A stretch of DNA of 64,000 nt, from the NCBI RefSeq assembly GCF_958295425.1, contig NC_081149.1:8995654-9059653 (forward strand). The letters are read 5' to 3'. Source of the DNA: Solea solea. Taxonomy: Eukaryota; Chordata; Actinopteri; Pleuronectiformes; Soleidae. A program made the position numbers and the translations under genes. Position 1 is the first letter of the stretch, and each line of letters opens with the position of its first letter. Under the pieces are notes generated by a model. That model worked only from the letters and a program-made list of their open reading frames with translations. It was not told where the DNA came from and made no database searches. Of the stretch, positions 47,001-64,000 are shown in pieces.

Positions 47001-50000
47001 TTCTGCGCATTGTTTTTTTAATATCAGGTGTGGTCCTAACCATGCCAGGGTTGTGTTGTTTGTACTGAATCACACTGGATGCAAGAACTGCTCCACTGAC
47101 CCAGGCCTCAGCAATATGGTGGCAAAGTTCAGGCACACTGAGGATGCCAGGTTGCACCAAACCCCAGCTGTACCAAAAAAAAGAAGACCAGATTATGAAA
47201 ACTTTTAGCAGTCTTCTTATTGTACCATTATTTTTGTCTCAAAACACAGACGACAAAAAACTGTGGCTAAATTAAATAACTTACCTTTCATTTTCTGATT
47301 CATCCAGTTTTCGGACTGTGGACAGAAAAACAACATTCATAGCTATAAGACATATTGTTCACATTTGAATCTTTGAATTTTTTTGTCAATCTACTCTGTT
47401 CCCACAACTTGGTGTCAAACTTGTATTATGTACCGAGTGTACAATGTTATGAGAGAGTAATTGCGAAATGTTCATAGTATGGGGCTGAAAATCTGTCCTG
47501 ATAGCAGGGGGACACTTGTTGCAATCACAAGAAAGTGGGACATCATTCTAGTTCAAGTACAACAACAGCAAGAAACCTGAGGCCCTACAGGGTTTTAAAT
47601 AAACAACAAAAAATACACAGAGCATGCCACACTTTGAGGAAGATAAAGAAGATCCCCCCCCCCCATTGAGGGAGCTCATAGCACCTCTAAGTTCTGGCCA
47701 GATCTTGTTTCTCCAGGTGTCAACACAGATGATCACAGTCAGACCAGAAGCCAGAAGGAAAAGCAGGCGCAGTGAGGTCAAAGCAAAGAACCTAAAAGGA
47801 AAACAAAACACATGAACAGTCAGTAAATCCAAAGCCTGTTACCTCAAGAGTAAACAAAGGCTTAGCGTAGGACTAATGAAACCACAAATTAATTAAGTAA
47901 GAGAGAGGGTAGAGGAGGAACTCAGCAAAAATAAAATAAAAATGTACTCTTAATCCTAGGTCTAATTTAAATTAAAAACCAAAACAGAGTTCCACCTACC
48001 AACAAAGGAAAAGCTGCAACATCTTCATGTAAACTGTAATATCACAAGATGACTCTGGTGTTGTCCATTATTTTCAATAAAAACAAAACCCTTAATTGTT
48101 GCCCCATTTTCAGATCACAAGACCACAAAAAACACCACTGCAGGATTCTGCCAATCAGCAGTTAACAGATTAACTTCCTGAAGAATTTGTTGGCAGAATT
48201 ACGTGTAATAGTGTTTGGGATAGCAGTGCAATTAGTAGCTACAGTTCAGAAACATTTATACTGGACCTAAAATACAATGACTTTAGAGCAGCTACTTCTT
48301 ACTCTTTCTTAAAAGGAAGATTGTGATATTATGTAAACTTGTTAGATTTTACTATATTGGGTCCATTTTCAAAGGTCAACTGTCTGATAGGTTTCGCTCA
48401 GTGACTCCCCATCTGACCAGTCTCTTATTGCATCAGTGTAGGATATGAATGGATCTCTGTAGGCAGCCTGCACTATATAGTGTGTTCTGAAGCACAAGTA
48501 AATGGGTGACAGGATGAATTTGCCCAGTGGTTTAAAGGCAAAGTGCCTGTGCACCACAGACAGACAAACAGGCAAGTCAGCCTGGTTGTCCCTCTTTTGT
48601 TTCCCAAGCCAGTGACTATTATATCACAATTTCTTCAGTATTTTCTTGTGATGTTAAAGAACATATTTTTGTTCAACCCTCTTATGACCATCATGATAAT
48701 CAGGCTGTCTGTATTTATTATTATTATTATTAATATTTACTGATTTTATGGCTGTAGAATTGTCAAAAAATGTTCAATGAGTGAGTGCTTCTGCCCCTTT
48801 TTCCAAGATAACGCTCATTTCGATATCTGGCAGTTATTCAACCGTTTAGGAATACAGAACTGAGAAGCTGACATCACAGCTGACATGCTGGTGTGACATG
48901 CATGAATCTTGTCTGTTTTTGAATTTTCCAGATAAATGGTCTAGGAGAGGTCAAAAGGTAATGAGAAGTACACATGCCAAGTACGCATGTCCTTTCAGCG
49001 ACAACAGGATTGGTAAGAGAAGGGTTAAGCACTTCATAGAACATAAGCTGACCTAACGTTACGTTTTGCAAGTCCATTTTTGAGATATTCAATATCTATT
49101 CTTTGCACATTTATGTATGTACTCCCAACTTCACTACATTTATTAATTACATATATTTACTTTATTTTATTCTTTTATCAAGTATTTTTTGCCACAACTT
49201 AATTAGAGGATTTTACTGTGCTTGCACAATGACAATAGCAAGTTAAGTGTCATAAATAATAAATAAATAAAAACACTGTGAAGACATGTCACTTAAGTAT
49301 TGTACTTAACATTGCTTCATTTTCCATCAAGGTCAAAACAGATATGTGTAAATATACTGCTAATCACTAACATGTGCTTGACACATGATGCCATTCAAGA
49401 TATGCCGTGCCAATTCCACAAAGAGACTACAGGTCCTACAGTAACAACACATGGAACTGCAAATTGCAGATTTACCTTCGTACAATGAAGGAGGAACAGG
49501 GCATTGTACTGGAGAGTGCATCTATAAATAGAGCCACTAACCAGCCATCTGTCCCGTCTTGAATTGACAGGTGAAACATTTGTATTGTGCTTAAGCACCA
49601 GCTGCTTTCAGTCACAGTTGTTTATTTTTTGCTTAACAATCACTAAGCATGAGACTATGTGAAAATGTAACTGTGATAATTCATAATTGTGAAAACAAGA
49701 TTTACATTCTGTTTGGTTTGTAAATGTAACAGAAGAGGGCTTTCAGTCTGTACTCAACCTTCATAGATCTGTATTTGTGCACAATTTTAACAGCTTACAG
49801 ATATGGAGGAAACTGATGAAATAATGTTAACAAAAATTTCTTCTTAATTAATTTCTAAAAGATACAATACTACAAAAACATGCTACTGGGGACACATATT
49901 GTTAAGTAAACATTCTTATGTGAAAGCAGGGAAGACAGTCAAAAGTAGGTAAAAAGTGGCTCAACTAACCTCTTTTGCAGTATTGTGATTATATTGTATG

Positions 50001-50815
50001 TACATGTAATGAACTTAAATAAGCATGACTTTTAAAATCTATGGATATACAATAAAGAAAGTTTCAATATTAAGACAATAAAAAATACAGTAGTATTGGC
50101 AGCATTGCAGAGGACATGTGAGACACTGCACTAATATGAATAACACTGGGAGCATTGCACAATAGATTATTAAATTAGCATGTTTCATGTGTTCAGTCTA
50201 ACAGCAGCGATCATATTGTATCATGTCCCATCCCTAACGACCGTACATTTTCTATATTGTCGATGTGGGTTTCTAAAAACCCAATAGACTAAGTAAACCA
50301 GGGGTCTCAAAATCAAATGACCTCGGGGTCATAACGATATGTCATCATGATATTGAAATAACAATAGTTGTGGTAGTATTTCACAGAAGTCTATTTTGTC
50401 TTTTATTTATTAGTCTTAGTATTTTTTTCCCCTCATGTGAGATTGTATGTCTTTTATTACGCTGTACAGCACTTTGATCCACCTTGGTTGTTTTAAAGGG
50501 CTTTTAAATAGTCTATTAATTAAACATACAGAACGGACTCTTAAAGTCTAAAATTAAGACTCACCAGAACACAATGTTGACCACGGCGTAGAGAAGCACA
50601 CACTGAAAAGGTCTCTCCCACACCAGGACGGACTGGAGGTAGGTCAGAACGGGCTCGTAGGGCCCCAACCTGGACTGAAGCGTGGCTTTGACAGCCCGTA
50701 CCTGCGCGTCTCTCTCGCTGTAGCCCGGTCGACTCCGCATGCATACGCTACCAGACCCCTGCTTGGCAGCGCAGTCCTCCATGGACGTGTCTTCCAATAC
50801 CCCAGTGTGTGCCAT
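44056..50815 (-). CDS. retreg3: Reticulophagy regulator 3 (RETREG3/FAM134C), complete, 9 exons
   Basis: This is an ER-membrane reticulon-homology protein that curves ER tubules and, through an LC3-interacting region, drives ER-phagy. Exons: 50815-50565, 47791-47685, 47315-47285, 47167-47041, 46916-46832, 46296-46159, 45485-45406, 44836-44704, 44615-44056. They total 1512 nt (503 residues; human 466). The first hydrophobic hairpin is at about 66-107 (FQCVLLYAVVNIVFW, FFALTSLRLLFLLASGLTVI) and the second at about 173-212 (FCVLTCGVFSCLAVVGRYIP). The amphipathic segment is LEPVLQRLDFSVRGYMM, the conserved acidic block is ALTDSEHSDAEVSCTDNGTF, and the LIR is EDFEML at about 459-464. A run of eight glycines near residue 480 is unlike human. 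The start has A at -3 and G at +4. Confidence 0.95.
48785..48972. repeat. Uninterrupted copy of dispersed repeat D
   Basis: It matches the two halves of the repeat at 34206-34592 in reverse orientation (TGCCCCTTTTTCCAAGATAA, GGCAGTTATTCAACCGTTTA, GGTCTAGGAGAGGTCAAAAG). It lies in retreg3 intron 1. The rest of this 2.77-kb intron is A/T-rich with no other gene-like signal. Confidence 0.65.
50299..50400. mobile_element. Truncated MITE family C copy
   Basis: CCAGGGGTCTCAAAATCAAA followed by TGACCTCGGGGTCAT matches the left end of the copy at 27553. Confidence 0.5.
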
Positions 50816-51612
50816 CTTGAAATAAATGAAACCTGAAATTTGTATTTCTAGAAATATAAACACGCAGAGAAGCGTGGTGGACGTGTGTCAGCACAGCGCC
50901 GCTCAGTCACTTCACAACACCGGGCTAAAAAATATGCGCTAAAGGATTTAGCCTAGCAGGTAGCCACATTAGTTAAGTGATCGCGTTTAGTGTCTAAAAA
51001 TGACCGCCGAGCCATGTTATAAACAACCTCGCCGTCAACGCCACCGAGTGGATGTTTTTAACTGAGCTGACACCAACTATTTCGGCATTTTTGCAGAAAT
51101 GAAACGCAGCGTTCTTTCCCCCCGAAAGGGACAATATGGCGAAACCAGTTTATCCGAGAAAGCAACGGTCCAATCAGGCTCCGCACACAGTCTTCTGTGT
51201 CATGTTGCGTTCAGGAGCACTCTGTATATCTGTTTGGTTCGAATGGCTTTGATGTGTTTCATGGGAGAAAAAAAATGGTTTAGATGGTGCCGGACTGACA
51301 AAAAAATAGTCAGATATGTTATGTTTGTCATGATTTATACTTTAAATTGGTTCATTCGTTAAAAAAACACTGTCAGAGAGCACAAACTTTTGATTTTCGT
51401 ATGCTATTATGTTGAGTTGCGTGTGAGTACTCCGACACAGTAGGTGGCGGAGTACAAATGTGACACCGGCGTGTGCTCCGTTTGTTCAGGACGTCACAGC
51501 AATACCAAGCGGGAAGGATCGGGCTGCTGTCGCTGCTGCATCTCCTGTGTGTAGTGGTTTTCCCGTGTTCTTGAGCTGGTTTCTAAAACCAGGAGCGACC
51601 GAGAAATTAAAC
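50816..51612. promoter_or_regulatory. Head-to-head retreg3 / tubg1 promoter interval
   Basis: The retreg3 (-) and tubg1 (+) start codons are 797 bases apart and point away from each other. The interval holds an inverted-free CCAAT box at 51170-51174, a YY1-like AATATGGCG at 51133-51141 and a CRE-like GACGTCAC at 51490-51497, the last about 115 bases before the tubg1 ATG. There is no TATA box at a fitting distance. Sharing of elements is inferred from geometry. Confidence 0.6.
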
Positions 51613-58440
<6,828 letters not shown>

Positions 58441-59555
58441 ACGGACTCAAGTCAACAATCAACAGAACAGCGTTCGCGAGTTTATTCCTGACTCGGCGGC
58501 AACTTATACACGGACGTGTGTCCGAAAAATAAACACATTTGGTTTTTGGCTTTTTCCCTGAAAAATTATTTATTAGCTTTATACAGCATGTAATGCCCTC
58601 TCCTGCCTGAGGGGGCATAATCAATAATAATACCTATTGTCATTATATCAACTATATCAACAAAAATAACAATGAAATAACAAATTCTTAAACGTAGTTT
58701 ATAAGAATCAGTCTCTTCAGTGACATTAAAGGAAGATTCCGTGCAGAAATCCATTTGTCCTAAGCTCCACTTTGCTCCCTCGTGACCCGTTTTATTTACT
58801 TTTTCATAAGCATCATAATGTTTTGCCTTGTTTTGTTCGTATTCTTACTCCACCACTGCGCACTGCTGATTTACAGTCTATAAAAATGACTTGACAAAGG
58901 AGTGGAAGAATAAATAGTGTAATAGTCGATAGGCGTGATGTTATCGCACACTTTCAACGTGCAGCTATGTACCATCTATGTGCGGCAGATATGCATCGGT
59001 TATTTGTAGGACTGCTACTCACAGTTATCATTATTTTTGATTGATTTATTTCTTTTTGGGGGCAATTAAATGTCAAAAATGGCCATTTTCCAAAGATATT
59101 CAATTCATTTAACTGTCAAAGAGAACCAGAAATTCAAATAATTACTTGTTGAAGGCCGAGTCAGCAATTTTCAATCATCTTTTTCCCAGTTTTCTTTTTG
59201 GTCGCTCGCAATTTAACATTTAAGAAGCCGATATCAGGAACACAAACATTTAATCAGTTATCAAAATAATTGGCAATGAACTAAGATGTGTTATTGCAAC
59301 CGTACATAGAAGCAAGTCGATAAACATGTGCTATAAAAACAGACATTTATCACGTGGAGAAAGTTTGCACATGATGAACCCGCCGGTGCACAAGGACGGA
59401 TTTTTATTTTCATACTTGATCTCTGTGCCTGTAAATACGCTTGTAAGGAGTTAGCTGCTTCACTGGCGTTCTCTTTATCGCCTCAATTTCCATGTTATTT
59501 GTGTGTTGGACCTGTTTAAAAAGGATTAATAAACATGTTTTTGCTGTAACTGCAC
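58441..59555 (+). other. tubg1: tubg1 3' UTR with two polyadenylation signals
   Basis: The first AATAAA is at 58528-58533, only about 90 bases after the stop. The second is at 59528-59533, followed by T/G-rich sequence (CATGTTTTTGCTGTAACTG). Short and long 3' UTR forms are likely. Confidence 0.6.
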
Positions 59556-60365
59556 TCGTAATTGTCATTGTTCTGCAAAGTTGCTGTCATACACACTTAA
59601 GGCTCATTGCTAAAGGGGAACCTAAAGGCACTTAGCAACACACTTAACCAGCTCTTGTTTTTAGCCAGGAAACCCCTCAGTACTGATGTCAAATGTAAAG
59701 GAATACATAAATTGTGCTTCTCAACCTCAGTTTCCCCAGAGTTGAGAAATATCTTCATTCAAAAGTCTTACACTACTTTACGTGATGAATCACAAACATT
59801 GTTGGAAACCACACGTATAACACATTAAATGTAAATTATCCAGATGTATTGTTCTTTATAAAAAAGGATTTATTGTATAAAAACTGCCTTATGATATTTT
59901 ATTGTTCACTTGTAATGCCCTATATGTCATACTGTGGCAAAATATGGGGAAACACTCATAAAACAAACTTAGATGCTGTAATTAGTGCGAACATATATTA
60001 AATGTAGACGTGTGATCAGTTTTGTGGGTAAAGTTATGGAATAAGCTCAATGATGAAATTAAATTGTGTAAAACTCTTTTGGGGTTCAAAAAGTTTGAAA
60101 TGTAAAATAATTACAGCTTACAATGCGAAGTGAAAGTCTAGTAATAATAATAATAGGCAAAGATAAGCCACATACTTCAGCCTATTCCTTATTCAGTTAT
60201 TGGGATAATTTTGTTAAATGATCCCACTTTATGTTTACTTTTATATGACTCTAACCGAAATAAAGATATTAATTCATTCATGAAGCTTATTCTTCTCAAA
60301 ATGAAATGGGAAATGAGGAACAATAGCACCCAAGTCTAAAAATGTGGTAAAATGGTGTCTTTTTT
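59556..60365. other. Intergenic gap between two convergent 3' ends
   Basis: A/T-rich sequence with no exon, repeat family or ORF that I can support. The (AAT)n near 60142-60154 is very short. Confidence 0.5.
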
Positions 60366-60379
60366 TTATTAATTACATA

Positions 60380-62499
60380 CAGTATTTATAGTTTTTATTG
60401 CACTTCCAAGTTGGTTAGAAAACACAATAGTGCAAGTAACTATACACACACATAACATAAAAATGTACCGTGCAGCATAAAAACGAGCATAATACAAAGC
60501 GGCGAAATAACGCAGTTTTGATTTTTTCTTTTTTTTCTTTTTTCTTCCGTTCATAATGGAGCTCAGAGCTGCCTGCAGCTGCAGTAAAAAAACAAAGCTA
60601 AGATAGCGCCGTGACTCATCGAGGCCGTCCACACTGACGAATCTTGAGTTTTGAGACCGAACGGGTTTGTGTAGCAGACAGTACTGTAAAAAAAAAGAAT
60701 TCTTTTGCATATTACAAACTACTATAAGAGAAAAGTGAAGGGGGTGTATACAACAGTGTTTCCTATTTAAAGAACCTCTAGTGTAACGGAACGTTAATCA
60801 GGGGGATTTGTCTGCGTTTAGGATAAATACTACTTATAAAAAGCTTATTAAAAACATCTTTGGTCCACGCTCAAACCCATAACATGGCAAAAACTTTGGC
60901 TTCACAAAAATGCTACACAGTGAACACAAAAGGAGCTACACAGGATTTCCATATCTGAACTCAACCATGGCTCTCACCAGTTACACCTAATGTCAGGATG
61001 CACCTAAGAATTCTATTTAAGACGTAAAGGAACGGGGAAAACTAAGACAAAAGCACATAAATTATAATAATATTTTTTTAAAAAAAAGAAGCATTTATGG
61101 TCTGATTAGAAAGGTTTTCTGTTTAAATAACAGGGGCCAGATGTTGAATGATCCACAGTATTAACGGGGGGGGCGGGGGGGGGTTTACAGTATGTGTGGT
61201 TTAGGTTCAATTTTATCAATCATATATACTGTACATTGTGAAAATAAGAAACAAAAGCAAGCACCTGCTGAGTTTGCGCTGCATTAGAATAGAAACCGAC
61301 AGAGGCAAAAAAGTATCCAATCAGTCAAGTGTTAACCAAGTTTTCATGTCGAGGATTTACGGCCAAGACAAGCAGCACAACAAAGGACACATCAGAGCGT
61401 TTGGTGGAAACGACGTACAAACCAAAAATCCTCCAAAAAAATCCTTTGGTTTCTGTTCACCCAGATCCCAAATGTGTCATCCAGGAAATGGTTTTTTTTT
61501 TCTTGATCAAACAGACACATGATGAAGACGATGCACACACACACACACACACAAATATAAACACAACCACAAAAAAAAATAAAAGGGAAAAAAAAATCTC
61601 ATTGGTAAGAGTCTATAAGGGCCTGGCAGCCAAAATGACTTGGCTTACGGAGTCCCACATCTGTTTCCAGTTCCAAGTTCACATGGCTCACTGCATCAAC
61701 AGTTCCAGGTAACGCAAGCCGGGCCGGGATCTTATGAAAACTAACTGTCTCTGATGAACATGTCAGCTTAAGGGCACGTGAGAAAGTGAGTTTGTGTGGT
61801 TTGTGTGTGTGTGTGGGTGACAGAGTGAGAGAGCCGTGATCCCAGCAGTGCATGAGCGACGACTGCCTTCTAGGAAAAGCAATACAAATATGGCACACTT
61901 TGAGAGAGTGGGTAAGAAGAGAGTGTTTTCCCACTTGGAGCCTTCATGGGGGGGGGGGGGGGGAGTGCAGGGGAGTACCACAGCTTATTGTTGCCACAAA
62001 GTCCTCATAACTGTTGCGAACTCTGCCTGATGTAGCACACCAACATCTCACATTGTTGACAAGGTGGGGTGGGAGGGTGTCGCCATGTAGGGTAACAGAG
62101 GTGGTTGCGTGACAGCGTGGGCAGGAGGGGTGGGGGGTGATGGGGGGGGACGCGTTGTGCGACACCTCATCAGCAACCACACTGGTTTCTGTGGGTTTCT
62201 GGCCTCACTTGCAAAACAGAACCCTTCGCCTTCCCCCCCGTGCTGTCCCGTCCTCTCACCCTCCCTCCCTGCATTGGCCAGCTCCTTCAGCTGGAAAGCT
62301 CAGCAAGGGTTTATTTTCACGGATGGGGAGTGAAAACAGCCCTCTCTTTGTTTTGGCTGCCGTACTGTTCCCAGCGGAGGAGGCGCGGGGTCCTGAGCAC
62401 TGGGGCTGGGCCTCCTAGGGGCCACGTGTAGGAGGAGGAGGAGGACGGTGGGAGTTGGGGTGGAGGGGGGTGAGGTTGTGTGCGGGTACGGGTCCCCGA
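60380..62499 (-). other. Long 3' UTR of the unidentified right-edge gene
   Basis: There is no coding frame between the stop at 62500-62502 and a minus-strand AATAAA (plus-strand TTTATT at 60394-60399). The region includes several homopolymers and microsatellites: G-runs at about 61166-61190 and 61948-61964, and (CA)n at 61533-61552. The sequence is less A/T-rich than intergenic DNA near it, as expected for a 3' UTR. Confidence 0.5.
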
Positions 62500-62670
62500 T
62501 CAAACGGGGTGCGAGGGCAACTCCAGGAGGGTCGGCGGCTGCATGGAGGCCAAGTGACAGAAGCCCACCTCTGTGCTTTCTGCCTTGGTGATGTCCACGT
62601 CTTCCCCTTTCCCTCGCTGGCGACGGATGGCACTGAAATATGCGTTCATCAGCTGCATGATCTCAGTCAG
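62500..62670 (-). CDS. Last coding exon of an unidentified gene (partial)
   Basis: A strong acceptor (about 40 bases of CTCTTTCTCT then CACAG) precedes an exon of 56 codons plus TGA. The frame begins LTEIMQLMNAYFSAIRRQRG, continues GKGEDVDITKAESTEVGFCH and ends LLELPSHPV. The other two frames contain stops at the very start of the exon, so phase 0 is the only possibility if the acceptor is right. The peptide starts as an amphipathic helix and ends as a flexible tail. I do not recognise the family. Upstream exons would lie right of the window. The exon call rests on the splice site, open frame and codon-like composition only. Confidence 0.6.
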   Translation of the reverse strand: MTEIMQLMNAYFSAIRRQRGKGEDVDITKAESTEVGFCHLASMQPPTLLELPSHPV

Positions 62671-64000
62671 CTGTGACAGAGAAAGACAGAGAGAAAGAGA
62701 GAAAGAGAGAGAGAGAGGTCAGATGAGTGGCAGTCTCAGTGTCTGTCTGGCACTGTCACAGGAGGGTGGAGAAGGATGATGTCATCCAGCTGCGAGAAAA
62801 ACTGGTTCCTCCAGAAGCCGAGGATGATGCCGTTTGGCAGACTCGACTGGGGACACACACTAACACCGCTCTCGCATGTGTGCGGACATTTCACCACTTT
62901 TGACATATTTCGAAGGGAGGACGCTGTGGAGGAGTCCATCTGTTCGTCGGTCTCTCCGTTAACCTAACCTTGGTGGACTGAACCACTGAAGCCACTATAA
63001 GCCACCATGACCGTTACCCTTACTCCAGTCCAGCAATTGCATGCCTTAAACACGGTGTGTGAGCGGTGTCTTCCAGCTTCAACCTTCACCTACACTTCAA
63101 CTGTAACTGTAACCCTGGAATCAGCAGCTAAATCTTGCCCTCGCCATTAACTCAAGGCCTAACCATAATCACCCCCTGCAAATCCGCTCACGATCTTTTT
63201 TTCCTGCCCAGTGGCTCAAAACCCTCCAAAATCATGTCAGAGCGACACGAGGCCTCGAGATCATAAAAGTACTAAAAGCCTCTGTGAGATGTGCCTCAAG
63301 TCGTCTGTGAGAGAGAAATCACAGAGGGATTTTTTGTTCAGTGTGGGAAGATGCAAGCAAATCCCCCCAAGTGAAAGGCAAGACTTGTTCTCTCCTGAAA
63401 AAAAAAAAGGGGTCTGTTTGGAAGAACATCCATGTTTCTGAGAAATGTTTTGCCTGATATTTTATTCTAACCGCTGCAATAAAACTCACCCCCCAGTTGC
63501 CATTTAATGCCAGGAAGTTCGCCTTTACGCGGTGAGCATGCAGCAGGTTGTGTGCTCTCCATTTAGACCAAATTAACGAGTGTTTTAAAGTGGGTCAGCG
63601 AGCTGGAAGGAGGGCCGCGTCGTGAGAAGACAGCGCGCTTCTTTCACTTACTCTGCAGAACCTCGGCATGATGATAAGGCCACTGTACACAAACTGAACC
63701 CCACCAGTGGCTCAGGGGGATCGTGTCTGACCGCAGAGTTGTACTGGAGGAGAACAATTGCCCCCCTTCACCCTTAGCATGTATGTGCCAACTTCTCACT
63801 TTTACGCTCACCCTTCACCACTTGGAAAGTGAGTTAAAAGGAGTAGTGGTTAATGGTGAGTTTCATTTACAGTACATCAGAGGAACAGAAGTCGGAAGTG
63901 GGAGTGATGTCACCTCTGAGTCGACAGCATTCCAGTCAAAAGGTTTTTGCCGTGTTTGTCTTCATAGACAGAAATATTGATTTGTATTAATATAATAAGT
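62671..64000. other. Presumed intron of the right-edge gene
   Basis: There is no further exon that I can support on either strand. A (GA)n run lies at 62688-62717, directly next to the acceptor (as (CT)n on the transcribed strand). Short ORFs here lack recognisable domains. Confidence 0.4.

Overview
This window is vertebrate nuclear DNA, almost certainly from a ray-finned (percomorph-type) fish. The genes are split into many short GT-AG exons with introns mostly of 0.1-4 kb. The repeats are typical teleost SINE, MITE and microsatellite families, and the encoded proteins are close orthologues of human proteins. Nothing is prokaryotic or viral. The species cannot be named from the sequence alone.

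Layout. 1-1270 looks like the 3' end of a + strand gene whose coding part lies left of the window. 1488-10622 is a 9-kb satellite of about 38-bp units. Its central array runs in one direction, both ends are inverted, and two SINE copies interrupt it. 10870-28657 (-) is fmnl1, a formin: 25 coding exons, 1123 residues. 31884-35501 (+) is mlx: 7 coding exons, 236 residues, with a long 3' UTR to about 37.4 kb. 38095-41786 (-) is psmc3ip/hop2: 8 exons, 212 residues. 44056-50815 (-) is retreg3/fam134c: 9 exons, 503 residues. 51613-58440 (+) is tubg1: 11 exons, 451 residues, with one GC-AG intron. 60380-62670 (-) is the last coding exon and long 3' UTR of a gene I could not identify, which continues right of the window.

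All five complete gene models were assembled by hand from splice sites and reading phase. Every model sums to a whole number of codons. The order mlx, psmc3ip, retreg3, tubg1, with the same relative orientations, matches human 17q21.2 as I remember it. In human, FMNL1 lies elsewhere in 17q21, so its place next to mlx here reflects a local rearrangement. The genes do not form one pathway: actin nucleation (fmnl1), Max-like transcription (mlx), meiotic recombination (psmc3ip), ER-phagy (retreg3) and microtubule nucleation (tubg1). retreg3 and tubg1 are head to head and probably share a promoter interval.

I saw no new multi-gene system. The most unusual features are the satellite with inverted ends and higher-order duplications, a set of perfect foldback sequences in fmnl1 introns, a perfect 12-bp E2F palindrome just upstream of psmc3ip, and the GC-AG intron in tubg1.
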